Below are positions 8,593 through 16,647 of a DNA stretch of 57,647 nt, in pieces. Below the pieces are notes generated by a model, which had not been told where the DNA came from, searched no databases, and saw only the letters and a program-made list of their open reading frames with translations. Each line of letters begins with the position of its first letter. The first letter of the stretch is position 1. Origin of the DNA: a virus; IMG/VR virus record IMGVR_UViG_3300048111_000040, positions 1-57,647 of that record. The stretch is one strand, 5' to 3'. Made by a program: the position numbers and the translations under genes.

Positions 8593-9941
8593 TGATTAAG
8601 TTAGTCCTTTTCGATTTAGATGGTGTTCTGATTGATGCGAAGAATATACACTTCGTTGCGTTGAATAAGGCATTAGGCCCTGAGTACGCAATCACGGAAG
8701 AAGAACATCTAGCGACATATGATGGTCTAAAGACTCTACAGAAGTTGGAGATGTTGACCAAAAGAAAAGGACTAGACCCAACACTTCACTCGGAGATTAG
8801 TGAGAAGAAACAAGAGATAACAAGAGACTTATTATCAAATCAAGAACCTATAGAACATATTTGTGATCTGTTCCAAGAACTAGAGGATCAAGGTTACAAG
8901 ATCGGTGTGTGTTCTAATTCTATTAGGCGAACAGTAGTTACGTCACTTGCACAAGCTAAACTCATAAAACACTGTTCGGTGATTCTTTCTAATGAGGACG
9001 TAAAGAATAGTAAACCACATCCTGAGATCTACTGGAAAGCGATGTCAATGATGGGAACGTTACCTGAAGAGACCATAATTGTAGAAGACAGTCCGCCAGG
9101 ATTGTTATCCGCACAGAGATCACGAGCAAACTATATTCGTGTGGATAACCCATATAAAACAACTATAGATAATATCATTCCAAAAATAGAAGGTAAACCT
9201 ATTATGAAAAAGTGGAAGAACGAGAAACTCAATGTTCTTATCCCTATGGCAGGCGCTGGAAGTAGATTCGCAGAGGCGGGTTACACTTTTCCTAAACCGT
9301 TGATCGATGTCAACGGAAAACCAATGATCCAAACTGTTGTGGAGAATCTTGGTTTTGATGCGAACTATATCTTTGTTGTACAGAAAGAACATCGTGAACA
9401 ATATAACCTTGACACCATGTTGAATCTAATTGCGCCTGACTGTAAGATTGTTGAGGTTGATGGTATAACTGAAGGAGCTGCATGTACCGCACTTCTTGCG
9501 AAAGAGTATATCGACAATGATAATCCGTTGTTCTTCGCAAACTCTGATCAGTATGTTGAGTGGGATGTCATGGAGTTCATGTATGCGATGAACGAGAAAG
9601 ATGCTGACGGTGGTATCGTCACCTTTGAGGCGACACACCCAAAATGGTCTTTCGCTAAAATAGACGAGTCTGGTTGTGTTACTGAGGTGGCAGAGAAGAA
9701 TCCTATCAGTAACCTTGCGACTGTTGGTTATTATTACTGGAAGAACGGTAAGGATTTTGTTCACTATGCAGAACAGATGATCGAAAGAGATGTCCGAGTA
9801 AATAATGAGTTCTATGTTTGTCCAGTATTCAATCAAGCGATAGAGGGTGAGAAAAGAATTTATACTCACAATGCATCTAAGATGTGGGGTCTAGGTACAC
9901 CCGAAGATCTAACATACTTCTTAGAAAATTTCAAAGGTTAA
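8592..9941 (+). CDS. HAD phosphatase-nucleotidyltransferase fusion
   Basis: I place the start at GTG 8592 (TAGTG overlap with the previous stop), giving 449 residues; a TTG at 8580 is possible but lacks support. The N-terminal domain is a HAD phosphatase: F-D8-L-D10-G-V-L, V-C-S-N-S, K-P-H-P and V-E-D-S-P-P-G. From about residue 212 follows a sugar-phosphate nucleotidyltransferase: I-P-M-A-G-A-G-S-R-F, F-P-K-P-L-I-D-V-N-G-K-P-M and N-S-D-Q. Together they could dephosphorylate a sugar bisphosphate and then activate the monophosphate, as in the heptose pathway. It thus may supply the NDP-sugar donor for the surrounding transferases. Confidence 0.85.
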   Translation: MIKLVLFDLDGVLIDAKNIHFVALNKALGPEYAITEEEHLATYDGLKTLQKLEMLTKRKGLDPTLHSEISEKKQEITRDLLSNQEPIEHICDLFQELEDQGYKIGVCSNSIRRTVVTSLAQAKLIKHCSVILSNEDVKNSKPHPEIYWKAMSMMGTLPEETIIVEDSPPGLLSAQRSRANYIRVDNPYKTTIDNIIPKIEGKPIMKKWKNEKLNVLIPMAGAGSRFAEAGYTFPKPLIDVNGKPMIQTVVENLGFDANYIFVVQKEHREQYNLDTMLNLIAPDCKIVEVDGITEGAACTALLAKEYIDNDNPLFFANSDQYVEWDVMEFMYAMNEKDADGGIVTFEATHPKWSFAKIDESGCVTEVAEKNPISNLATVGYYYWKNGKDFVHYAEQMIERDVRVNNEFYVCPVFNQAIEGEKRIYTHNASKMWGLGTPEDLTYFLENFKG

Positions 9942-9943
9942 AA

Positions 9944-10699
9944 ATGAAGACTGCGATATTAGTAAACGGTCAAGTCAGAGGAGAATGGAAAAGAAATATA
10001 AAAAGAGTGCATGGCAGATTTCCTGATGCTGATGTATTTACCTCTACTTGGTCAGGCAAAGGCAATGATGACATTGTAGACTTTGTGCATGATCAGCCGT
10101 CTATAAATTATCATCCAGTTTTAGATACTGAACCTTTTCCTAAATGGAAAGATGTACAATATAAACAAACCATGGCCAATGGATCAAACCCGACTTCAAA
10201 AAAACAAGCTCAGTATAGAACAATGCAGATTTTGGGTTACGATAAACTCTTGAATGAAATTAGTGACGAGTACGACATGTGTGTTCGTATGAGGTTTGAC
10301 ACTTATATTTCTTTAGACCCATCGATCGACTGGACAAGTTTGATAAAGAAATCATATGAAGAGAATGTTGCTATCGGGTTTGGAACTAGAGACACTCGTT
10401 GGAAACATGGCATTAACAGATTAAAAGAGTTGCCTAGGTACTATCCTCCAGTTGATAAACCAGCTGCTAAACACTTTGACCCAGTTGAGATAACTAATGA
10501 TTGGGCATACTATCTAATGGATCCATTAATAATTCATCCAAGAAAGTTGTGGGATTCTAAAAGAGTTTGGGATCTACACAACAACAAACAGTTGAAAAGC
10601 GCAGAGTATGGTTGGTATCAAATACTCAGTGAACCATACGAAGAAAGTCATGTGTGTTACTATGGTGGCGCACATGTTGAAAGATTCGTGAAACAATAG
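9944..10699 (+). CDS. R-x-R-[WF]-D module protein, putative glycosyltransferase (copy 1)
   Basis: The start is ATG 9944, two bases after the previous stop; an upstream in-frame TTG would run back into the preceding gene. The 251-residue product is a stand-alone version of the module fused at the ends of the genes at 3969 and 5450. Shared features are M-K-T-A-I-L-V-N-G, F-P-D-A-D-V-F-T-S-T-W, E-Y-D-M-C-V-R-M-R117-F-D119, P-L-I-I-H-P and E-Y-G-W-Y-Q. Here the usual W of R-W-D is F. The R/D pair next to Y-D could serve as a nucleotide-sugar site, but no enzymatic role is proven. Confidence 0.6.
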   Translation: MKTAILVNGQVRGEWKRNIKRVHGRFPDADVFTSTWSGKGNDDIVDFVHDQPSINYHPVLDTEPFPKWKDVQYKQTMANGSNPTSKKQAQYRTMQILGYDKLLNEISDEYDMCVRMRFDTYISLDPSIDWTSLIKKSYEENVAIGFGTRDTRWKHGINRLKELPRYYPPVDKPAAKHFDPVEITNDWAYYLMDPLIIHPRKLWDSKRVWDLHNNKQLKSAEYGWYQILSEPYEESHVCYYGGAHVERFVKQ

Positions 10700-11476
10700 A
10701 TGAAAGTAGCATTACTCATAAGTGGTGAAATTCGAGGTAACTGGAACGACAATAAAGATAGATTAAGACGATGTTTTCCTGACGCTGACATATACACCTC
10801 TGCTTGGAACGCTAAAAAATATGGTGTTGATGTTGATCATGAACCAGAAGACTTTGTTCCAAAAATGCACTATCATCCAGCAATTGATGTCGATCCGTAT
10901 CCAATTCATGAATCACGTGAAAGATCAAAAAACTGGCTTAGTGGAAAAGGATCCTTTACAACTAGATTTCGAGAATTAACTGCAAAACAAACAGTACAGA
11001 TATTATACCATGATCAACTGATCAGAAGAGTTACGTCAGATTATGATATTATAATTAGGGCTAGATGGGATACCGTAGTTTCTGAAAAAATCGACTGGTC
11101 AAAACTTGTAAAGAAATCCTTTGACGAAAATAGGGCGATAGGATTTGATGGATCTGCTGTTAGAAACAGAGACAAGGTTAAGAAACGTCATGGTAACTTT
11201 TCATTTGATGGGTTGGTAGAAATAACAACAAATAATCCTACAGTTAGTAACGAACAGACTTTAGATTGGGCGTTTAGATTACAGGATCAACTTATCATTC
11301 ACCCAAGAAAACTTTGGAACAGTAACCTTGTTTGGAAATTGCACAAAAATCGTAAGTTGCAGATAGGTGGGATTGGTTGGTATCAAGTGTTGAGTGAACC
11401 ATATGGAGACAACCATCTTTGTTATTATGGAGGAGCAACAATCGAACGGTATATTTTGGAGTCAAAGAAAAAATGA
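10700..11476 (+). CDS. R-x-R-W-D module protein, putative glycosyltransferase (copy 2)
   Basis: This 258-residue protein begins on the base after the previous stop. It aligns over its whole length with copy 1: L-L-I-S-G-E-I-R, F-P-D-A-D-I-Y-T-S-A-W, D-Y-D-I-I-I-R-A-R122-W-D124, D-Q-L-I-I-H-P-R-K-L-W and G-W-Y-Q-V-L-S-E-P-Y. Copies 1 and 2 resemble each other more than copies 3 and 4, notably in the shared C-Y-Y-G-G-A segment at the C terminus. Its end overlaps copy 3 by ATGA. Likely a glycan-assembly enzyme, by context. Confidence 0.6.
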   Translation: MKVALLISGEIRGNWNDNKDRLRRCFPDADIYTSAWNAKKYGVDVDHEPEDFVPKMHYHPAIDVDPYPIHESRERSKNWLSGKGSFTTRFRELTAKQTVQILYHDQLIRRVTSDYDIIIRARWDTVVSEKIDWSKLVKKSFDENRAIGFDGSAVRNRDKVKKRHGNFSFDGLVEITTNNPTVSNEQTLDWAFRLQDQLIIHPRKLWNSNLVWKLHKNRKLQIGGIGWYQVLSEPYGDNHLCYYGGATIERYILESKKK

Positions 11477-12300
11477 AAACCGCAATATTGATTAATGGCG
11501 TCTATCGGCCAGAATATGTGAAGATTCATTTTGTCCTTAACCAAATACTAGAAAAATTTCCAGACATTGATGTGTATTTTCACACTTGGGACGAACATAA
11601 ACATCTTGTCCCTCGTTATTTGAATGTTAAATCATGTCCCGAACCAATTATTGATTATGATGCAATGGTAGACCCTGATGTAGATATCTCTAATGAAAGG
11701 TATAATCATTGGCGTCAACAGATAAAGTATTACGAAGATGGTTATCGTAAAGATGATGGTAGTGGAAAAGTAAATATTTCAACAAGAAGATTGAAAAATT
11801 TTGCGAAGTATCGATATTCTGGTACAAAACAAATATTAGGTTATGCTGACCTTTATGAGAAAGTGAGAAAATTAAATAAAGGATACGATCGTTTTATTCG
11901 GACACGATGGGATGTATGTATTCAAGAAAGTGCAGATTTTACTACTTTTCTAAGGCGGTGTGAGATGGGCCCTATTGGGTTTGCCGTACCAGCTAACAGA
12001 TCTTACCCACATTTTTTTAAATCTCTAAGGGATCTTACAAAAGATAAACATTTTCACGAATTTTTTGTTGATCAATTAATAATTCATCATGAAGATCATT
12101 TTGATCCACAGTTAGTTTATAGACTACATAAAGATAAACAACTTCTGCCTGTTGAATGGGGATGGTATCAAGTTATGATTAAAGCATATAAAAATAACCC
12201 TAAAATGTATTTTGGCGGAGCGGGAATATTTCAAAATCTTGGACAAAGAGAATTTATAAAAATGCAAAGGAAGGGTCATGAAAACCGCAATATTGATTAA
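11473..12300 (+). CDS. R-x-R-W-D module protein, putative glycosyltransferase (copy 3)
   Basis: The start is ATG 11473 in an ATGA overlap; an upstream in-frame TTG lies deep in copy 2. The 275-residue product has I-L-I-N-G-V-Y-R-P, F-H-T-W-D, Y-D-R-F-I-R-T-R145-W-D147, D-Q-L-I-I-H-H and W-G-W-Y-Q. It is nearly the twin of copy 4, with exact shared blocks of 29, 41 and 44 bases. Its last 23 bases overlap the start of copy 4, so the duplication has placed one copy's start inside the other's tail. AT-rich. Role inferred from context only. Confidence 0.6.
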   Translation: MKTAILINGVYRPEYVKIHFVLNQILEKFPDIDVYFHTWDEHKHLVPRYLNVKSCPEPIIDYDAMVDPDVDISNERYNHWRQQIKYYEDGYRKDDGSGKVNISTRRLKNFAKYRYSGTKQILGYADLYEKVRKLNKGYDRFIRTRWDVCIQESADFTTFLRRCEMGPIGFAVPANRSYPHFFKSLRDLTKDKHFHEFFVDQLIIHHEDHFDPQLVYRLHKDKQLLPVEWGWYQVMIKAYKNNPKMYFGGAGIFQNLGQREFIKMQRKGHENRNID

Positions 12301-13069
12301 TGGCGTTTACCGACCACAGTGTGTCAAGATCCATGTTGTTCTTAATGAACTATTAGAAGCGTTTCCAGATATAGATCTTTATCTTCACACTTGGGACGAA
12401 TATAAATATCTAGTTCCTGATTATTTGAATGTTGAATCATGCCCCGAACCGATTATTCACTATAATGCGATGTTAGATCCTGATCCACCTTCAAATATTA
12501 AGTATAAGAGCTGGCGTCAACAGTTCATAGATTATGATGCTGGTTATCGTAAAGATGATGGTAGTGGAAAAATACAGGTGAGTGACGATCATCGGAAAAA
12601 ACTACAAAAACATTTTTCAAGCACAAAACAAATATTAGGTTATGCTGACCTTTATGAGAAAGTTCAAAAATTAAATAAAGGGTATGACCGTTTTATTCGG
12701 ACACGATGGGATATATGTGTCCAAGAAGGTGTAGATTTTAATCATTTTTTAAAGTTATGTACTACGGGCCCTATTGGGTTTGGCGCACCAACTAACAGAT
12801 CTTACCCACATTTTTTTAAAAAATTACATCAGATCCGTGAAAATCAAAAAGAAGAAATTATATCTGATCAATTAATAATTCACCATAAAAATCATTTCGA
12901 TCCACAGTTAGTTTATAGACTACATAAAGATAAACAACTTCTACCTTCAGAGTTTGGATGGCATCAAGTTTTAGTTAAACCATATGACGTTAAAAGTAGA
13001 TCGTATGAGAACGGAGCGGGATTATATAGGAACTATAAAGAAAAGAGGAAAAATAATGAACATCGGTAA
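12278..13069 (+). CDS. R-x-R-W-D module protein, putative glycosyltransferase (copy 4)
   Basis: This 263-residue paralogue of copy 3 begins inside the 3' end of that gene. It keeps all the family landmarks: I-L-I-N-G-V-Y-R-P, L-H-T-W-D, Y-D-R-F-I-R-T-R143-W-D145, D-Q-L-I-I-H-H and E-F-G-W-H-Q. The two proteins differ most around residues 100-115 and in the C-terminal 25 residues, so they may recognise different acceptors. An AGGAAGG Shine-Dalgarno precedes the ATG. Its end overlaps the lipase start by 14 bases. Confidence 0.6.
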   Translation: MKTAILINGVYRPQCVKIHVVLNELLEAFPDIDLYLHTWDEYKYLVPDYLNVESCPEPIIHYNAMLDPDPPSNIKYKSWRQQFIDYDAGYRKDDGSGKIQVSDDHRKKLQKHFSSTKQILGYADLYEKVQKLNKGYDRFIRTRWDICVQEGVDFNHFLKLCTTGPIGFGAPTNRSYPHFFKKLHQIRENQKEEIISDQLIIHHKNHFDPQLVYRLHKDKQLLPSEFGWHQVLVKPYDVKSRSYENGAGLYRNYKEKRKNNEHR

Positions 13070-13763
13070 ATCAGCAAAGATGGCGCAACTTGCGTATCTT
13101 GATAGTAAAGAAGCAAAGAAAGGGTTTAAGAAACTCGGATTCACGTCACACAAACTCGTTGACATAGATGGCGCACAAGTTCATCTGGTACGCAACAAGG
13201 AGAGTATGGCGGTCTGTTTCCGTGGTACTGAACCATCAGAGATATCCGACATTCTTGCTGATCTGAAGGCATGGCCATCACGGAGTGAGACTGACGGTTG
13301 GGTACACTCTGGATTTAAAACAGAGCTTGACAAGGTGTGGGAAGATGTGTTACAATACGTCAACAAGTACAGTAAGTTAGATCTGTATATCTGTGGACAT
13401 TCGTTAGGTGGTGCAATGGCAACAATCTGCGCTTCACGATTATCACAGACAAAACATCTGTATACATTCGGTAGTCCACGTGTGGGAACATGTTCTTTTG
13501 TTAAGAACCTAAAAGTACCACATACGAGATGTGTAAATAACAATGACATCGTGACTAGTGTTCCGTTGGTACTGATGGGTTACAAACATCATGGAGAACT
13601 TGTGTATATCAACTACTACGGTAATATCCGTAAGATGACATACTGGCAAAGAGTCAAAGATGGATGGAGAGGACGATGGAAAGCGTTCTGTAAAGGTATG
13701 CCGTTTGACGGCGCATATGATCATAGTATGGTTTACTACGTTCGTTACACAGATAAAAATTAG
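13056..13763 (+). CDS. class 3 lipase-like alpha/beta hydrolase
   Basis: The start is ATG 13056, preceded by AGAGGA; a longer in-frame start would sit well inside the previous gene. The 235-residue protein has the lipase nucleophile elbow G-H-S116-L-G-G followed by A-M-A-T-I-C-A, an upstream V-C-F-R-G-T-E oxyanion-hole motif, and N-N-D-I-V-T-S-V-P with the probable catalytic aspartate. A late H-S-M-V-Y histidine could complete the triad. This matches the Lipase_3 family, which cleaves acyl ester bonds. No signal peptide is seen, so it should act in the cytoplasm or be released at lysis. Membrane lipid or deacylation of a glycan are possible targets. Confidence 0.8.
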   Translation: MNIGKSAKMAQLAYLDSKEAKKGFKKLGFTSHKLVDIDGAQVHLVRNKESMAVCFRGTEPSEISDILADLKAWPSRSETDGWVHSGFKTELDKVWEDVLQYVNKYSKLDLYICGHSLGGAMATICASRLSQTKHLYTFGSPRVGTCSFVKNLKVPHTRCVNNNDIVTSVPLVLMGYKHHGELVYINYYGNIRKMTYWQRVKDGWRGRWKAFCKGMPFDGAYDHSMVYYVRYTDKN

Positions 13764-13771
13764 AGGATGGT

Positions 13772-14035
13772 ATGAGAGTATTAGGTAATAATGTATTAGT
13801 GAGTGAACACAAAGCAGACGAGACTACCTCTGGTGGTATTATCTTGTCGGGTGATATTGCGACTGGAACTAAACCAGCAATAGTTATCGCAACAGGTGAT
13901 GGTGAGGAAGTCATTGCAGCTGCGTTGGCACCAAAGGATAAGATCTATCTAGACTGGTCAAAGGCAATGGCGGTTGAGTTAGATGGTTTAAAGTGTGCGG
14001 TTGTTGATGTAGAACATGTCAAGTTGATTGCATAA
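13772..14035 (+). CDS. GroES-like co-chaperonin (gp31-type role)
   Basis: The 87-residue product follows the GroES pattern: a short strand M-R-V-L-G-N-N-V-L-V, the mobile-loop region T-T-S-G-G-I-I-L-S-G, then T-K-P-A-I-V-I-A-T-G-D-G and a C-terminal D-V-E-H-V-K-L-I-A strand. It is slightly shorter than GroES (about 97). In T4, gp31 replaces GroES to fold the major capsid protein with GroEL; this protein is the candidate for that job here. The start has an AGAGGATGG ribosome site, and the stop overlaps the next ATG by one base. Confidence 0.75.
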   Translation: MRVLGNNVLVSEHKADETTSGGIILSGDIATGTKPAIVIATGDGEEVIAAALAPKDKIYLDWSKAMAVELDGLKCAVVDVEHVKLIA

Positions 14036-14745
14036 TGAAAGCAAGAGTCATCTACGTCAAAGGTCACGAACTTTCTGAAGCGTGTATGCGGAAGACCGTA
14101 GACTCGTTAGTTAAGTATGAATGGGACTACGAAGTCGTGGAGGGGGTAACTCCTAATACTTTAGATGAAGATGAGTTTCCTTGGAAAGATCTTCCTAATG
14201 GTAGACTGGCGAGTATGAAGAATCATAAGAACCCAGAAGAGAAGAGAAAGTATCGAACCAAAAAGTCTTGTTTATTCAATAATCTCAAGTTCGCACAGGA
14301 TGTTATAGAGAAAAATGAATCTATGATTTTCTTAGAACATGATGTTGTGGTCACATCGCCTCCACCAAAAGACACTGGGGTTGAGTATTTTTGTTTTCTA
14401 AACATAGATGGGGCATTTAAAAAACCAAATGTTCTAGCCAATTATCCGCACTTAGTTGATTGGTATAAAAGTCATAGTCATGGGTTAGGGATTCAAGATT
14501 TTCCTTCGAACTATCCTTTGCGATACAATAAAGAGAATGACTGGAAAGGTCAGAGTATCACGCCTGGATTAAGTGGTTATATATTGACAGTTAAGGGCGC
14601 TAAGATGTTGTTGGATAAAGTGGAGAAGTATGGGATAGAACAAGGGGACTTTACCTTCAATAATCGTGTGATACCAATGCAATACATATATCCAAGTCCA
14701 ATAAAATTCCAAAAAATTAACCCAAATTTGAGTCATAAGTTATGA
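14035..14745 (+). CDS. GT25-like glycosyltransferase
   Basis: This 236-residue protein has a Y-E-V-V-E-G-V-T-P-type segment after the first strand and an acidic site F-L-E101-H-D103 at the end of a hydrophobic strand, as in LPS glycosyltransferase family 25. A later L-S-G-Y-I-L-T-V-K-G-A-K-M-L-L segment matches the family's 'A-Y-x-l-s-x-x-G-A-x-x-L' region. It probably transfers a sugar from a UDP donor to an LPS-like or protein acceptor. ATG overlaps the GroES-like stop by one base, and the end overlaps the methyltransferase by four bases. Confidence 0.65.
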   Translation: MKARVIYVKGHELSEACMRKTVDSLVKYEWDYEVVEGVTPNTLDEDEFPWKDLPNGRLASMKNHKNPEEKRKYRTKKSCLFNNLKFAQDVIEKNESMIFLEHDVVVTSPPPKDTGVEYFCFLNIDGAFKKPNVLANYPHLVDWYKSHSHGLGIQDFPSNYPLRYNKENDWKGQSITPGLSGYILTVKGAKMLLDKVEKYGIEQGDFTFNNRVIPMQYIYPSPIKFQKINPNLSHKL

Positions 14746-15299
14746 TGTATGGATTTAATAAAGGTAGTACCGAAACCGCCAAAAAAATACCAAAGGGAAG
14801 TCACGGTGTTGAGTTAGGCGTGTGGAGAGGTGATACGACCGAAAAGTTTATAAAGAACGCAGAAACAATCATTGCTGTCGATCCTTGGTCGATAAAAGGT
14901 AACGAAGATCCCAATCGATTATTTGAAAGATATAAAGATCTTGTAGGCGCAGATAAAATAGAAGATTTTGAACCATACTATGACGATGTACATGCATTTG
15001 TATGTAAACGGTTTAGAAAACAAAAAGGCATCACGGTTAAAAGAATGACATCACAAGAGTTCTTTGATTGGAATACCAAGACGGATTTCGATTGGGTATA
15101 TGTCGATGGTCTACATAATCATGAAGGGTGTTACAATGATTTAGTGCATTGTTGGGACATCATAAAAAAAGGTGGAACCATGTTTGGGGACGACTATCCA
15201 AATAAACCAGGCGTAGTGAGTGCAGTTGATCAGTTCGTGAAGGAACGCAACCTCAAACTACATAAATTCGCAAATAACCAATGGTATATTAAACGGTGA
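14742..15299 (+). CDS. class I SAM-dependent methyltransferase
   Basis: The 185-residue product shows a Rossmann SAM-binding site: H-G-V-E24-L-G-V-W-R-G-D, then I-I-A-V-D-P-W (second strand) and D-F-D-W-V-Y-V-D-G-L-H. The closing G-G-T-M-F-G-D-D-Y motif is typical of the Methyltransf_24 group, which often acts on sugars in surface-polysaccharide clusters. The gene overlaps its neighbours on both sides by four bases. Methylation of a sugar in the locus glycan is the likely task; the exact acceptor is unknown. Confidence 0.75.
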   Translation: MMYGFNKGSTETAKKIPKGSHGVELGVWRGDTTEKFIKNAETIIAVDPWSIKGNEDPNRLFERYKDLVGADKIEDFEPYYDDVHAFVCKRFRKQKGITVKRMTSQEFFDWNTKTDFDWVYVDGLHNHEGCYNDLVHCWDIIKKGGTMFGDDYPNKPGVVSAVDQFVKERNLKLHKFANNQWYIKR

Positions 15300-16009
15300 G
15301 TGATTCTTATATTATTAATGTTGATGGTCAACAACAGGATGCGGTCAAACGTCTGTTGAAGAGTATCAAGGACACTGAAAGTGAATTGAAACCAGAGATA
15401 CTCCGTGCATCTACACCAGAGACGATGGAACAAGATCTAAAGGATATGATCTGTTTTGATCATAGAGACTGGAGATGGAACTGGCCTGTGACTCCTGACG
15501 AAGAAGGTATTGATCTTCAGACAGGGATCTACAAACACGTTTACCGAGCGCAGAACCAGTTAAAGGTTATTGCTTGTGCGGTGTCTCATATGAGAGCGTG
15601 GGAACAGATTATCATGAATGATCAGGCCGCAGTTATCTTTGAGAGTGATGCATTAGTCACACGTAAGTTTACTGGTATGCGTAAGGGTCTAAGTTGTGTT
15701 GGTCTATGTGATCCTCGTGGCGCAACACGGAGAGCGCAACTCTTTCATAAAGAAGTTTCTAAGAGTGATTCTGTCAAATTTGTTCCTCTTGTCAATGAAC
15801 TAGATGAACCGAATATCGCACAAGGTATGGCAGGAGGTTCCGCATACTGGGTAGAACCACACATGGCAAAAGAGTTCTTGAATAAGATTAAAGAAGTCGG
15901 TATGTGGCCCAATGATGCATTCTTATGTACTGCTAACTTTTTGTCTCTTCGTGTCGTATATCCTTACTACACTAGAGTCCAAGGAGTGGAATCAAGTACT
16001 ACATCATGA
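15296..16009 (+). CDS. GT25-like glycosyltransferase
   Basis: The product (237 residues, GTG start within the previous TGA) has a GT25 layout: an opening strand Y-I-I-N-V-D, an A-V-S-H-M-R-A-W segment, and V-I-F-E116-S-D118-A, the expected acidic site. The S-H-x-x-x-W pattern before the acidic site is shared with the GT25-like proteins at 14035, 16006 and in the fusions. Composition is less AT-rich than the R-x-R-W-D genes. Likely adds one sugar in the same pathway. Confidence 0.65.
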   Translation: MSDSYIINVDGQQQDAVKRLLKSIKDTESELKPEILRASTPETMEQDLKDMICFDHRDWRWNWPVTPDEEGIDLQTGIYKHVYRAQNQLKVIACAVSHMRAWEQIIMNDQAAVIFESDALVTRKFTGMRKGLSCVGLCDPRGATRRAQLFHKEVSKSDSVKFVPLVNELDEPNIAQGMAGGSAYWVEPHMAKEFLNKIKEVGMWPNDAFLCTANFLSLRVVYPYYTRVQGVESSTTS

Positions 16010-16647
16010 AATCATTTGTCATAACAATTAAAGATAATCCCAGATCTGTTGAGTCCGCAGAGAAGTGTATCGAGTCTGGTAAAAAAGTCGGGTGTGCCAT
16101 ACGTATGTTCGATGCGATCACCCCCAAAGATAATCCGATGAGACTCTTTGAGAACGAAGGATTAAACTTCCGAGACATTGACGAGAAGTATAGTCGTACA
16201 ATGAATTGTGCAGCTGCATTCTTCTCTCACTACAGTTTGTGGAAGAAGTGTATTCAGATGAACGAGACGTTCGTAATATTCGAACACGATGCAGTACTAC
16301 ACGACAAGGTTCCTACAGTTCCTTTCAAGTATGTAATGAACATTGGTCATCCGTCTTACGGTAAATTCAATACACCGAGTATGTTTGGTGTAAATCCTCT
16401 CACAAGTAAACGTTACTTCCCTGGCGCACATGCGTACATGGTTACACCTAAAGGTGCGAAGAAACTTGTTAACGAAGCAAAGAACGGATTTCCCAGAACA
16501 ACAGACTTATTTTTAAATCTAGATTATTTCCCTTGGTTACAAGAGTACTATCCTTGGACAACTAAAGTAGACGAATCGTTTACTACTATTCAGGCAGAAC
16601 TTGGGACAAAGGCAAAACACCAAAAGGTAGAAGTCATTGATATCTAA
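16006..16647 (+). CDS. GT25-like glycosyltransferase
   Basis: This 213-residue protein resembles the N-terminal halves of the fusions at 3969 and 5450: M-F-D-A-I-T-P-K-D-N-P, F-F-S-H-Y-S-L-W, then V-I-F-E93-H-D95-A. A G-A-H-A-Y-M-V-T-P-K-G-A-K-K-L segment marks the second conserved region. It is thus a stand-alone counterpart of the module that is fused elsewhere in the locus. It overlaps the previous gene by four bases and the next by eleven. Confidence 0.7.
   Translation: MKSFVITIKDNPRSVESAEKCIESGKKVGCAIRMFDAITPKDNPMRLFENEGLNFRDIDEKYSRTMNCAAAFFSHYSLWKKCIQMNETFVIFEHDAVLHDKVPTVPFKYVMNIGHPSYGKFNTPSMFGVNPLTSKRYFPGAHAYMVTPKGAKKLVNEAKNGFPRTTDLFLNLDYFPWLQEYYPWTTKVDESFTTIQAELGTKAKHQKVEVIDI

Larger units (their letters stand above)
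11473..13069 (+). repeat. tandemly duplicated gene pair
   Basis: Copies 3 and 4 share exact DNA blocks: 11473-11501 with 12278-12306 (29 bases, from each ATG), 11824-11864 with 12623-12663 (41 bases), and 12103-12146 with 12899-12942 (44 bases). The order is conserved. This is a recent tandem duplication with divergence between the blocks. Confidence 0.9.

Noticed and set aside
9120-9869. Minus-strand frames of 93 and 147 residues opposite the HAD-nucleotidyltransferase
   Set aside because: The + strand frame has strong family motifs throughout; the opposite frames have no motif, promoter or Shine-Dalgarno.
13327-13356. TTGACA-N18-TACAAT within the lipase gene
   Set aside because: Not followed by a start codon at a useful distance; probably coding sequence by chance.
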